DNA from: Streptomyces sclerotialus
GTDB taxonomy: Bacteria; Actinomycetota; Actinomycetes; Streptomycetales; Streptomycetaceae
Length of the DNA: 64,000 nt
Assembly: GCF_040907265.1 (NCBI RefSeq)
Contig: NZ_JBFOHP010000002.1
Span: 558,001-622,000, forward strand
Reading direction: 5' to 3'
The position numbers and the translations under genes are program-made. The notes beneath the pieces were generated by a model. It saw only the letters and a program-made list of their open reading frames with translations, did not search any database and was not told where the DNA came from. Positions within the stretch are counted from its first letter, which is position 1. Each line of letters opens with the position of its first letter. This document shows, piece by piece, positions 33,373-42,349 of this stretch.

Positions 33373-35319
33373 TCAGGCGTCGCGCCGCGCCACCACGACT
33401 CCGTACGGGCTCAGGGTGACGGCCGTCAGGGCCGTGCCGTCGTCCAGGCTGGTGAGTGCTCCCTTGCTCACCTGCGGCGTGACGGTCAGCTCCGCGGGGT
33501 GCTGGCTGAGGAACCAGACGAACCGGTGACCGTCCTCGTGCTCCATCTCCCCCGTCACGACCCGGCCGTCGTCGACGGTGACCGGCGGGGTGGTGCCGGC
33601 CTCGGCGGCCAGGGCCGCGTACAGCCGCCAGGTGGGTTCCGGGTTGACGGCCGGGGTGCGCGCTGCCATGTGTTCCAGCGGGTAGGTGGACAGGACCAGC
33701 TGGCCGGCGCCGGTGCGGTGCCGGACGAGAGCGGGGCGGCCGTGGGCGTCGGTGGCGAGGACCTCCGCGCCGTCGGGGACGACGGGCAGGTAACTGCGGG
33801 AGTGTGCGTTGCCCGCGACGGGGAAGACCAGTTCCGTACCGGCCGCCAGGGTGCCGAAGTCGCGCTGGAAGACCATGCGCAGCTCGTCGTCCTCGACCGT
33901 GTCGACCAGGCCGTAGCGCAGCTGCTTCGTCACTCCGAAGGTCTCGTCCAGCTTCGGCCACCAGGCACCGCGCTGGGTGGCGTGGGACCCGGCGAAGTAC
34001 GAGGCGTACACGGTGGCGCCCCGCTCGGCGTACTCGCGCAGGGCACGCCAGGTGGGAGCGGTGAGCTGCTTCGCGCTGGGCAGGAGGTACAGCGCGCTGT
34101 CGGCCGGCAGGCCGTCCGCCTCGCGGGCCACACCGACGGGCAGGTCGGCCTCGCGGGCCGCGACGTAGGCCTGGCGGGTGGCGGTGAGGACGTCGGCGGC
34201 GTCCTCACGCTGGGTGAAGGGGTACTGCTTCTCCAGGTACGAGGAGACGATCAGGGTGATGTCCGTGTCGGGACGGGAGAGCCGGGTGAACTCCGTGCGG
34301 TCCAGGAGCTGAGTGAAGGCGTGGATCTCGCGGAGCTGTTCCTTGGGCCTGCCCTGGTCGTCGGTGAGCCCGAAGTGCATCTCGAAGGGGTGGTGGGAGT
34401 AGGGCTCCTGGTCGGCGAGCGCGTCGTAGTCGGTGTTGTTCCAGGGGATCCAGCCAGTCGCCCCGGCCAGCAGGGTGTGGTGGAGGGTCTGGCGGTAGTA
34501 GTGGGCGGCGTTCTCCTCGGAGGTGTAGTCGGAGGAGACGCCGAACTCCTCCATGACGACCGGCTTGCCGCCGATGTCGAGGAGTTCGCAGACGAAGGCG
34601 GCGCCGAGGTGCTGGCGGACCTGGTCGTCCTCCATGCGGTAGACGTGCGGGCCGTGGAAGTCGACCAGGGGTTCCAGGTCGCGGACGCGGAAGCCGTTGT
34701 CCTCGCCGCTCATCTCCACGCCCCAGGCGCCGTCGCCGAGGGACACGGGCTGGTGGGCCCCGGCCTCGCGCAGCGCGGTGGTGAGCGTGCGGGCCCAGGC
34801 GGTGACGTGCCGGCGGTCGACGGTGCCGATGCCGCGGGAGCGCCAGTCGGCGTAGATGGGGACCTCGTTGGTCAGCAGCCAGCCGGCGACGGCCGGGTGG
34901 TCCTTCCAGCGGGCCGCGCACTCGCGTACGTACCAGGCCTGCCGCTCGACGAACCACTCGTCGGCGAAGACATCGCGGCCCTCGCGCCAGGCCGGGTCCC
35001 AGTTCTGGCCGGACATGTGGCCGACGAGGAAGGTGGGGATGGTCGTCATGCCGAGGGCGTGGTGGCGGTCGAGGAAATCGTCGAAGCGTTCCAGCATCCG
35101 CCGGTCGAGACGGTCGGGCTCGGGCATGAAGTCCGGCCAGTACAGGAAGCTCCTGGTCAGGGTGATGCCGTGGTCGCGCAGGGTGCGCAGCTCCTCGTCG
35201 ATGACGGTGCCGTCGTAGTGACGCCACATCAGCGGACCGCCGGCCCGGGACCAGAAGTTGACGCCGATCCAGGCGGTGGGCCGGTCCGCCGGGCCGAGTT
35301 TGGCTGCGTTGCGGTGCAT
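33373..35319 (-). CDS. GH5-type glycoside hydrolase, probable beta-mannosidase
   Basis: A 648-residue intracellular enzyme (no signal peptide). The N-terminal TIM barrel (about 15-340) carries the acid/base Glu152 in 'WLLTNEVPIY' and a nucleophile in 'VVMEEFG' (Glu257/258). A second, glutamine-amidotransferase/beta-galactosidase-trimerisation-like domain follows (about 365-530, 'RGATVYASYFAGSHA'), then a small beta domain. This arrangement fits the GH5_18 beta-mannosidases of bifidobacteria and streptomycetes. It would release mannose from the non-reducing ends of imported manno-oligosaccharides. It is divergent from the ABC operon and shares its operator region. Confidence 0.82.
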   Translation of the reverse strand: MHRNAAKLGPADRPTAWIGVNFWSRAGGPLMWRHYDGTVIDEELRTLRDHGITLTRSFLYWPDFMPEPDRLDRRMLERFDDFLDRHHALGMTTIPTFLVGHMSGQNWDPAWREGRDVFADEWFVERQAWYVRECAARWKDHPAVAGWLLTNEVPIYADWRSRGIGTVDRRHVTAWARTLTTALREAGAHQPVSLGDGAWGVEMSGEDNGFRVRDLEPLVDFHGPHVYRMEDDQVRQHLGAAFVCELLDIGGKPVVMEEFGVSSDYTSEENAAHYYRQTLHHTLLAGATGWIPWNNTDYDALADQEPYSHHPFEMHFGLTDDQGRPKEQLREIHAFTQLLDRTEFTRLSRPDTDITLIVSSYLEKQYPFTQREDAADVLTATRQAYVAAREADLPVGVAREADGLPADSALYLLPSAKQLTAPTWRALREYAERGATVYASYFAGSHATQRGAWWPKLDETFGVTKQLRYGLVDTVEDDELRMVFQRDFGTLAAGTELVFPVAGNAHSRSYLPVVPDGAEVLATDAHGRPALVRHRTGAGQLVLSTYPLEHMAARTPAVNPEPTWRLYAALAAEAGTTPPVTVDDGRVVTGEMEHEDGHRFVWFLSQHPAELTVTPQVSKGALTSLDDGTALTAVTLSPYGVVVARRDA

Positions 35320-35481
35320 GGGGCTCCTGTCGTGGTGTCAGTGTCACTGGTGTCACTGGGCGTCAGTGGTCGGCCGACTGTCCGCACACCGGACGCATCC
35401 CAGTAGGTATATCGATTGACTCGCCAACTGTCGAGGGATTGCGGGGAGTTGTCGGCGCTGTTAAGGTCCGGCACATTCGCA

Positions 35482-35497
35482 GGTCAATCGTTTTCTT
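35482..35497. promoter_or_regulatory. LacI-type operator-like box 3 (GH5 / ABC operon divergent promoter)
   Basis: GGTCAATCGTTTTCTT; the reverse complement AAGAAAACGATTGACC shares GAAAACGAT with boxes 1 and 2. It is 33 nt before the substrate-binding-protein start and about 160 nt from the GH5 start. Confidence 0.5.
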
Positions 35498-35529
35498 ACG
35501 CAACGCTGGATACCGGGACAGGAGCGTCG

Positions 35530-36810
35530 ATGAAGCGATGGCGGAACCTGGCGGCAGGAGCCGCCGCAATCGTGCTGGTGGCTGCGTGCACGGGGTGCGG
35601 CGGACCACTGGATCCCAAGACGGGTGATCCGGACACGCTGGTGGTGCACAGCCGGTTCGCCCCCGGCACCTACGGCGCGGACACCTACAGCTCCGTCGTC
35701 GCGCAGTTCGAGCGGGAGAACCCCGGCGTGCACATCAAGAACCTCTACAACGGCGACGACATCTTCAACTCGTTCGAGACCGCGCGGCTCGCCGGCAAGG
35801 AAGCCGACATCCTGCTGATCAACCTCTACGACAAGGCCTACTCCTGGACCGAGTTGGGCGCCACACCGCCGGTCGACCGCTACCTGAAGGAGTGGGGCCT
35901 CAGGGACCGGGTCGAGCCACGGGCCCTGAAGGCCTGGACGGACGGCCAGGGCCGGCTCCGGGCCTTCCCCTGGACGGGCTTCACCTGGCCGGTGCTGGTC
36001 AACAGCAAGCTCCTGCACAAGGCCGGGATCGAGAGAGCCCCGCGCACCCTGCCGGAGCTGCGTGCGGCACTCAAGGCGCTGAAGGCCGAGCGGATACCGG
36101 CCATGACCATCGGCGGCAACGACTGGTCGGGGCAGAAGTTCCTGATGCAGGTGATGCAGGGGTACATGGAGCCGGCGGTGGCCAAGCGGGTGTTCAGCAA
36201 GGGCGGTTACTGCGCCGAGCCACAGGCCAGGAAGGGGCTGCGGCTCTTCGGGGAGCTGCGGGACGCCGGGCTGTTCGTCAAGGGCGCCCAGGGCCTGAAC
36301 GCCGACCAGATGAACGCCGACTACCTGGAGGAACGCGCCGCGATGATGCCGGCCATCTCCTCCACCATCGCCGCGGTCCCCGCTCCGCTGGCCCGGCACA
36401 CCGAGATCACGGGTTTTCCCGTCCCGTCCGACGGCACCTACGACAAGCCCACCGTCTACAACGGCGCGACCTCGACGGGCATCTGGCTCACCCCGAACGG
36501 GGCCGAGAAGCCGGACCTCAGCGAGAAGTTCGTGACGTTCCTCTACCGCAAGGACGTGGTGCAGAAGTTCATCGACAAGTCCGGTTACGTGATGACCCTG
36601 CGCGGCCAGCGGCCTTCCGAGGAACGTCCGCTGGTGAGCGAGTCGTCGCGGGTCACGCACGGCGACACCGTCAGCGAGGCCGTCATGCCGGACGACTACG
36701 TGCCCGCCGCGGTCTCCACTCCGCTCAACCGCGCCACCTCCCTCGCCTACACCCGGGGCACCGGCGTGCAGGCGATGTGCAAGGCCCTCGACACCGCCTA
36801 CCGCAGCTGA
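35530..36810 (+). CDS. ABC sugar transporter substrate-binding lipoprotein
   Basis: A 426-residue class-I (MalE-like) binding protein. The lipobox is 'VLVAAC' with Cys20, so it is tethered to the outer face of the membrane. Family marks are 'VVAQFERENPGVHIKNLY', 'ADILLINLYDKAYSWTELG' and 'AFPWTGFTWPVLVNSKLL', with aromatics expected for sugar stacking. AGGAG is 5 nt before the ATG. As first gene of the transporter operon in a mannan locus it probably binds manno-oligosaccharides. Confidence 0.92.
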   Translation: MKRWRNLAAGAAAIVLVAACTGCGGPLDPKTGDPDTLVVHSRFAPGTYGADTYSSVVAQFERENPGVHIKNLYNGDDIFNSFETARLAGKEADILLINLYDKAYSWTELGATPPVDRYLKEWGLRDRVEPRALKAWTDGQGRLRAFPWTGFTWPVLVNSKLLHKAGIERAPRTLPELRAALKALKAERIPAMTIGGNDWSGQKFLMQVMQGYMEPAVAKRVFSKGGYCAEPQARKGLRLFGELRDAGLFVKGAQGLNADQMNADYLEERAAMMPAISSTIAAVPAPLARHTEITGFPVPSDGTYDKPTVYNGATSTGIWLTPNGAEKPDLSEKFVTFLYRKDVVQKFIDKSGYVMTLRGQRPSEERPLVSESSRVTHGDTVSEAVMPDDYVPAAVSTPLNRATSLAYTRGTGVQAMCKALDTAYRS

Positions 36811-36825
36811 CCGGAGTGAGCCACG

Positions 36826-37758
36826 ATGACTCTGACAACGATGTCTGATTCTCCCGCGCCCGTGACCCGCCCCAGATCCCGCCCCGGCCGGCCCACCCGC
36901 CGCACCCCGCGCACCACCGTGATGGCCGCGCCCGCGCTGCTCTGGTACGCCGTCTTCATGATCGGGCCGATCGGGGCCATCTTCGTCATCTCCGTACTGC
37001 GCTGGCCCGGCATGCTCGCCGAGACCGGCTTCGCCGGGCTCGACAACTACCGCGCCGTACTGGGCGACAGCCTCTTCTGGCAGGCAGCCCGCAACAGCGC
37101 CGTCCAGCTCGTCATCGCCGTTCCCGTCATGATCGTCGGCGCGTTCATGCTGGGCTACTTCCTCTCCACCAAGCCCCGCGGCTACCGCGTCCTGAAGGTC
37201 GTCATCTTCACCCCGGCGCTCATCTCCGCCTCCGCCAAGGCCATGATCTTCTGGGGCATGTTCGCGCCCCAGGGCGTGATCAACAAGCTGCTGGGCGGCG
37301 TCGGCCTCGCCTCCCTCCAGCACGCCTGGATCGCCGACACCGCCACCGCGTTCGGCTGCATCATCGCCATCGACATCTGGGCCGGCATCGGCTACACCGC
37401 CACCCTGTACGCGGCCCGCCTGGACGCCCTGCCCAGCTCCGTCCACGAGGCCGCCGAGATCGACGGCGCCGGACACTGGCGCCGTATGTGGGGCATCGCC
37501 TACCCCATGGTGCGCGACTACGTCGGCGTCACCGTGATGCTGCAGTTCCTGTGGACGCTGTTCACCTCGGCCCAGAACGTCCTGCTGCTCACCCAGGGCG
37601 GCCCCGGCAACAGCTCGACCAACCTGTCCTTCCTCGTCTACCAGAAGGCCTTCGTCCAGTCCGACCTCGGCTACAGCCAGGCCGCCGGCGTCCTGCTGTT
37701 CGCCGTCGGGCTGGCGGGGATGCTGGTGATCCGCCGCGCCTTCCGGCAGTCCTACTGA
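36826..37758 (+). CDS. ABC sugar transporter permease (MalF-like)
   Basis: A 310-residue permease with six membrane helices after a basic N-terminus (PRSRPGRPTRRTPRT). The EAA loop is 'SSVHEAAEIDGAGHWRRMWGIAYPMV', which contacts the ATPase. It is 15 nt downstream of the binding-protein gene. No ATPase is encoded in this operon; in Streptomyces the shared MsiK ATPase usually serves such importers. Confidence 0.94.
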   Translation: MTLTTMSDSPAPVTRPRSRPGRPTRRTPRTTVMAAPALLWYAVFMIGPIGAIFVISVLRWPGMLAETGFAGLDNYRAVLGDSLFWQAARNSAVQLVIAVPVMIVGAFMLGYFLSTKPRGYRVLKVVIFTPALISASAKAMIFWGMFAPQGVINKLLGGVGLASLQHAWIADTATAFGCIIAIDIWAGIGYTATLYAARLDALPSSVHEAAEIDGAGHWRRMWGIAYPMVRDYVGVTVMLQFLWTLFTSAQNVLLLTQGGPGNSSTNLSFLVYQKAFVQSDLGYSQAAGVLLFAVGLAGMLVIRRAFRQSY

Positions 37759-37773
37759 CCTAGGGATCCCGTC

Positions 37774-38658
37774 ATGACAACGCTCCCCGCATCCCCCCGT
37801 ACCGGCCGCCTGCGGAGCAGAAGTCCACGCCGCAGGTTCGGCGTCGGCCGCGCCGTCTCCTACCTGGGGGCCTGGTCCTACGCCCTCATGCTGCTCCTGC
37901 CCCTGTACTACCTGCTGGTCTCCTCGTTCAAGGACAACGGCGACATCTTCGCCGCTCCCCTGGGCCTGCCCGACTCGCTGTCGCTGCGGAAGTTCGCCAC
38001 CTCCGTCCACGACGCCCGCCTCGACCTGGCCGTCCTCAACTCGGTGATCGTCACCGTGCTGTCCCTCGCGGTGATCCTGCTGCTCGCGGTGCCCGCCGCG
38101 TACGCGCTGGCCCGCGCGAGCGGCAAGGTCGCCGCCGCCATCGAACGCGCCTTCTCGCTCGGCTTCCTCATCCCCACCTTCGCCGCGCTGGTCCCCACCT
38201 TCCTCCTCGCCGCGCAGCTCGGCCTCTTCCACACCCGGACGTTCATCGTCCTCTTCCTGCCCGCCACCTCGCTGCCGCTGGCCGTGGTGCTGCTGACGCA
38301 GTTCATGCGGACGGTGCCTCACGAGGTGGAGGAGGCCGCGCGGATGGACGGCGCCGGCAACTGGACGGTCCTGGTGCGGATCTACCTGCCCATGGTGGTG
38401 CCGGGCATCGTCACCGTGCTCATCCTCAGCTTCCTGGCCTTCTGGAACGAGTACCTGTACTCGCTGGTGATCATCGGTCCTGACGAGGCGCAGCGCACCA
38501 TCCAGGTCGCCGTGCCCACTCTGCGCTCCTCGCTGTCCACCGATTTCGGGGTTCTCTCTGCTGGTACCGTGGTCACACTGATCCCTGTGTACGCCGTGTA
38601 CGCCGTTCTCCAGCGCCGTATGGAAGGCGCCCTCATGGGCGGCGCGGTGAAGGTCTAG
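37774..38658 (+). CDS. ABC sugar transporter permease (MalG-like)
   Basis: A 294-residue second permease. The EAA loop is 'HEVEEAARMDGAGNWTVLVRIYLPMVVPG', and six hydrophobic helices begin at 'WSYALMLLLPLYYLLVSSF'. It follows the first permease by 15 nt behind AGGGA, and its stop codon shares a base with a GTG at the front of the lacI-type gene, which shows one operon. Confidence 0.94.
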   Translation: MTTLPASPRTGRLRSRSPRRRFGVGRAVSYLGAWSYALMLLLPLYYLLVSSFKDNGDIFAAPLGLPDSLSLRKFATSVHDARLDLAVLNSVIVTVLSLAVILLLAVPAAYALARASGKVAAAIERAFSLGFLIPTFAALVPTFLLAAQLGLFHTRTFIVLFLPATSLPLAVVLLTQFMRTVPHEVEEAARMDGAGNWTVLVRIYLPMVVPGIVTVLILSFLAFWNEYLYSLVIIGPDEAQRTIQVAVPTLRSSLSTDFGVLSAGTVVTLIPVYAVYAVLQRRMEGALMGGAVKV

Positions 38659-38672
38659 TGGCGGAGGAACGG

Positions 38673-39737
38673 ATGCCCTCCGCGGCGAGAAGGACGGACG
38701 TGGCCCAGCGCAGAACCAGCAGGACGACGATCAGCGATGTAGCGGCTCTCGCAGGGGTCTCCGTCTCCGCCGTGTCGAAAATCGTGAACGGCAAGGGGAG
38801 TTTCCCCGAGGCCACCCGCGAGCGGGTGCTGTGGGCCGCCGACCGGCTGCGCTGGTCCCCCTCCGCCGCGGCCGTGGCACTGCGCGGCGCCAAGACGCGG
38901 GCCATCGGCATGGTGGTCAACCGCGCCCCCGACCTCCTCAACGCCGACCCGCACTTCGCCCTGCTGATCGCCGGTATGGAGAGCGAACTGGCCCCGCGCG
39001 ACTACGGCTTGCTGCTGCACATCGTCGGTGAGCGTCCCGAGGCCGAGGAGCGCGCCTACCGTCGCCTGGCCGACGAACGCCGCGTCGACGGCGTCGTCCT
39101 CACCGAGAGCCGCGTCAACGACCCGCGGGCGGTCCTGCTGCGTGACCTGCACCTGCCGGCGGTCCTGATCGGTGCTCCCTGGCAGGAGCACGCGATACCT
39201 TCCGTGGAGGCCACCGACCGGGAACAGGGCATGAAGGACGCCGTCGACCACCTGGTGGATCTCGGGCACCGGAGGATCGCCTACGTCTCAGGGCCCGAGG
39301 ACCGTGTGCACACCGGTCGCCGCCGGGCCACCTTCACCGACCGGCTCCGCCACCACCGCCTGCTGCCCAGTCATACGCTGACGTCCGACTTCGCGGCCCG
39401 CACCACCGGTTCGGTCGTCACGGAGGTCCTCCAGTCCGACGCCCCGCCCACGGCGATCGTCTTCGCCAACGACATGATGGCGCTGGCCGGCATCTCCGCC
39501 GCGCGCCGCCTGGGCCGCGACGTCCCCGGTGAGCTGTCCGTCGTCGGCCATGACGACCTGCCCCTCGGTCAGTTGCTGCACCCGCAGCTGACGACCATCC
39601 GCCAGGACCTGGACCACATGGGCCGCGCTGCCGCGCTCACCCTCCTCCGGCACCTCGGCGAGGAGGGCACTCCGCCGGCACCGTCCGTGGCCGCTCCCCG
39701 GCTGATCGTCCGCGAGTCCACCGCGAAGGCACCATGA
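38673..39737 (+). CDS. LacI-family repressor of the mannan locus
   Basis: A 354-residue regulator. The LacI HTH is 'TTISDVAALAGVSVSAVSKIVNGKG' (about 18-42), and the periplasmic-binding-like sensor domain contains 'ATDREQGMKDAVDHLVDLGHRRIAYVSG' and 'PTAIVFANDMMALAGISAARRLGRDVPGELSVVGHDDLPLG'. GGAGG is 5 nt before ATG 38673; an earlier GTG 38658 is possible. It likely represses the transporter, beta-mannosidase and mannanase genes until a mannose-type sugar binds. Confidence 0.92.
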   Translation: MPSAARRTDVAQRRTSRTTISDVAALAGVSVSAVSKIVNGKGSFPEATRERVLWAADRLRWSPSAAAVALRGAKTRAIGMVVNRAPDLLNADPHFALLIAGMESELAPRDYGLLLHIVGERPEAEERAYRRLADERRVDGVVLTESRVNDPRAVLLRDLHLPAVLIGAPWQEHAIPSVEATDREQGMKDAVDHLVDLGHRRIAYVSGPEDRVHTGRRRATFTDRLRHHRLLPSHTLTSDFAARTTGSVVTEVLQSDAPPTAIVFANDMMALAGISAARRLGRDVPGELSVVGHDDLPLGQLLHPQLTTIRQDLDHMGRAAALTLLRHLGEEGTPPAPSVAAPRLIVRESTAKAP

Positions 39738-39760
39738 CACCCGCGAAGGCACCGTGTCAC
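39721..39760 (+). repeat. 20-bp tandem duplication spanning the lacI-type stop codon
   Basis: CCGCGAAGGCACCATGACAC (39721-39740) is followed directly by CCGCGAAGGCACCGTGTCAC (39741-39760), 18 of 20 identical. The TGA stop at 39735-39737 is in copy 1. Confidence 0.85.
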
Positions 39761-39832
39761 CGCCGGGGATGATCTCGCCTGACCCGTACGTTGTGGGGAC
39801 CGAAGAGCCTTCGATTGCTGGGAGATGGTGAC

Positions 39833-40312
39833 ATGCCGCTCAAGGGCGAGTACGAGCCGAGCACGACGCAGTTGGTACGGGACCAGGTGGAGCTGTACGA
39901 GAGCTCCGGTGGTACGGAAGGCACGACCCTGGGGAGCCTGGTCGGTCCGGACGACGTGGCGCGGCGGGACCTGCCGGTCGTCATCCTGACCACCCTGGGC
40001 GCGAAGAGCGGCAAGATCCGCAAGACCCCGCTCATGCGGGTGGAGCACGAGGGGTCGTACGCCGTGATCGCTTCCCTGGGCGGAGCACCCAAGCACCCGG
40101 TCTGGTACTACAACGTGGTGGCCGACCCCCGGGTGGAACTCCAGGACGGCCCGGTGCGCCAGGACATGGTGGCGCGTGAGGTGACCGGGGACGAGAAGGC
40201 CGTGTGGTGGGACCGGGCGGTCGCGGCGTTCCCGGACTATGCCGAGTACCAGAAGAAGACGGACCGTGAGATCCCGGTCTTCGTCCTGGAACCGGCGGCT
40301 CAGGAGCACTGA
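39833..40312 (+). CDS. Deazaflavin (F420)-dependent nitroreductase family protein (Ddn-like)
   Basis: A 159-residue protein of the Ddn/F420H2-dependent quinone reductase group. '[56 protein letters not shown]' is the family signature, including the GxKSGKxRKTPL loop that binds F420 phosphate. It would use F420H2 for reduction of quinone-like or nitro compounds at the membrane face. GGGAG lies about 8 nt before the ATG. Confidence 0.93.
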   Translation: MPLKGEYEPSTTQLVRDQVELYESSGGTEGTTLGSLVGPDDVARRDLPVVILTTLGAKSGKIRKTPLMRVEHEGSYAVIASLGGAPKHPVWYYNVVADPRVELQDGPVRQDMVAREVTGDEKAVWWDRAVAAFPDYAEYQKKTDREIPVFVLEPAAQEH

Positions 40313-40323
40313 GGTAGCAGTAC

Positions 40324-40355
40324 GCGGGGCCGGCCCTGTCGGCGGCCGGCCCCGC
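40324..40355. terminator. Bidirectional terminator
   Basis: GCGGGGCCGGCC (40324-40335) and GGCCGGCCCCGC (40344-40355) form a perfect 12-bp stem with an 8-nt loop, between the convergent F420 and MFS genes. Confidence 0.88.
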
Positions 40356-40362
40356 GGTGCCG

Positions 40363-41910
40363 TCAGCGCTCCGGGTGGGTGGAGCTGGGCTGCGGTACGG
40401 GGGTGTGCTCGGCTCCGTCGGCCTCCGCTGCCGTTCCGGTGCCGGAGTCGGATTCGGCGGCCAGGGTGGAGCGCGACTGGGCGGGCCGCGTCGTGCGGCT
40501 GACGAACAGCGACGCGAGGAACGCGAGCACACCGATGACTCCGGCGACCATGAACGCCGTGCGCAGGCCGCCGGCGTCGGGCGCGCCCGACGGGTCGGAC
40601 GTGCTCAGGGAGGCCACGGTGACGAAGACGGCCGTACCGAAGGCACCCGCGACCTGCTGGAGCGTGGAGAGGATCGCGCTGCCGTGGGAGTAGAGCTGGT
40701 TGCTCAACGCGCCCAGTGACTCGGTCATCAGCGGCGTCATCATCAGCCCCAGCCCGCCCATCAGCAGGAGGTGGATGGCGATGACCGCGGCCAGCGGCGA
40801 GTCGGCACCGAGGAAGGTGAAGAGCCACAGCGACACGGCGAGGGCCAGCGCGCCCGGGATCACCAGGGGGCGCGCGCCGAAGCGGTCGAACAGCCGGCCC
40901 ACCGGACGGCCCAGCAGACCGAGCAGGAGTCCGCCCGGGAGGACGGCCAGACCGCTGACGAACGTACTGGTCTTCAGGACGGTCTGGAGGTACAGCGGCA
41001 GCATGATCGACCCGACGCCCAGCAGGCACATGAACAGCAGGGCCGACAGGACCAGGGCGACGCTGAACGCGCGGGTCTTGAACGGACGCAGGTCGAGCAG
41101 GGCGCGGTCCGCACGCTGCAGACTGAGCTGGCGTGCGACGAACACGCCCAGCGACGCGAGGCCGACCACGATCGGGATCCACGGCGCGACCGTGTGCTCC
41201 CCGCCGCCGGACTCGCCGACGGACGCCAGGCCGTAGAGGACGCCGCCGAAGCCGACGGCGGACAGCGCCACCGAGAGCAGGTCCAGCGGCACCTTCCGGG
41301 TCTCGCTCTCCAGGCGCATCCAGACCGCGCCGAGGACCAGCGCGGCCACGGCGAGCGGCAGGACGATCCAGAACATCCAGCGCCAGCCCAGCGAAGCGAG
41401 AACCGCGCCGCCCACGGTCGGTCCCACGGCGGGGGCGACCGCGATGACGATGCTGATCGTTCCCATCGTCGCGCCGCGCTTCTCGGGCGGCACGAGGCGC
41501 ATGACCGAGGTCATGAGCAGCGGGAGCATGACGGCCGTGCCGCACGCCTGCACCACGCGCCCGGTCATCAGCACTCCGAAGCCGGGCGCGAGGCCGCTGA
41601 CGAGCGTGCCCACGGTGAAGAGGGTCAGCGAGGCCAGGAAGACCTGGCGTGCGGTGAATCGTTCGAGCAGGAAGCCGGTGATGGGGATGATCACGGCCAT
41701 GGTCAGGAGGAATCCGCTGGTCAGCCACTGCACTGTCGTGGTGGAGATGCCCAGGTCGACGGTGAGGTCGCGGAGGGCGACGCTCAGGATCGTCTCGTTG
41801 AGGATCATCACGAAGGCGGAGACGACCAGCACGGCTATCAGCACCGGGGCACGTACAGGGGAACTGCCGCGGGGAGAGCCCACGCCCCCGGCGTTCGCGG
41901 GTTCGATCAT
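40363..41910 (-). CDS. MFS multidrug exporter, DHA2 family (14 TMS)
   Basis: A 515-residue drug:proton antiporter. Helix 1 'LIAVLVVSAFVMILNETILSVALRDL' holds the DHA2 Asn-Glu-Thr motif. Other marks: 'QWLTSGFLLTMAVIIPITGFLLERF', motif A-like 'RQVFLASLTLFTVGTL' and motif C 'AVAPAVGPTVGGAVLASLGWRWMFWI'. About 14 helices fit. ATG 41910 is chosen; GTG 41922 is in frame 12 nt earlier. Confidence 0.9.
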   Translation of the reverse strand: MIEPANAGGVGSPRGSSPVRAPVLIAVLVVSAFVMILNETILSVALRDLTVDLGISTTTVQWLTSGFLLTMAVIIPITGFLLERFTARQVFLASLTLFTVGTLVSGLAPGFGVLMTGRVVQACGTAVMLPLLMTSVMRLVPPEKRGATMGTISIVIAVAPAVGPTVGGAVLASLGWRWMFWIVLPLAVAALVLGAVWMRLESETRKVPLDLLSVALSAVGFGGVLYGLASVGESGGGEHTVAPWIPIVVGLASLGVFVARQLSLQRADRALLDLRPFKTRAFSVALVLSALLFMCLLGVGSIMLPLYLQTVLKTSTFVSGLAVLPGGLLLGLLGRPVGRLFDRFGARPLVIPGALALAVSLWLFTFLGADSPLAAVIAIHLLLMGGLGLMMTPLMTESLGALSNQLYSHGSAILSTLQQVAGAFGTAVFVTVASLSTSDPSGAPDAGGLRTAFMVAGVIGVLAFLASLFVSRTTRPAQSRSTLAAESDSGTGTAAEADGAEHTPVPQPSSTHPER

Positions 41911-42279
41911 GGTCGAGCACACCTCACTGGATTCGGTCGGGTCGGGCGCGGGCCCGGCGGCATGCGCCGGTCGATGAGTCGTCGGGAGCCCGGTCGGCAG
42001 GGGCGCCGAGGCTGACGGTCAGGACGTCCTCCACCGCAGCGGGGCGCTCTCGCGCGCTGCGGTGGACTCGGAACTACCGGAGGGCTGCCGCCGCCCCTCG
42101 CTTTCGATCTCCCCCGAACGTCACCTGTGCGGTGACCACAACCCCTGCCCCCGATTTCTTCATCGTTCCGCCAGTCTATTGAACCCGCCACGCCGATTTC
42201 GCCCGGGTATTGCGCGGGCAGCCGGGCCGGAGTCACGGTACGGGCCTGTGGCCGCCGACGATGCCCTGAACAGCCGTGT
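41911..42279. other. Spacer upstream of the DHA2 exporter
   Basis: About 370 nt without a supported gene. It should hold the exporter promoter. No adjacent TetR or MarR gene is present, so its control is not evident. Confidence 0.45.
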
Positions 42280-42323
42280 GCCGTGTGTCCGGGGCGGCAC
42301 CTCCGCCTCCCCGGACACACGGC
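42280..42323 (-). terminator. Terminator hairpin after the secreted-protein gene
   Basis: GCCGTGTGTCCGGGG (42280-42294) pairs over 15 bp with CCCCGGACACACGGC (42309-42323), with a 14-nt loop, 26 nt after the minus-strand stop. Confidence 0.9.
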
Positions 42324-42349
42324 GTACCGTCACCTGCCGGCGGCGCGGA

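Noticed and set aside
35461..38322. 953-codon minus-strand open frame opposite the sugar ABC operon
   Set aside because: The composition is Gly/Asp/His-rich shadow sequence without motifs; the plus strand encodes three well-defined transporter proteins.
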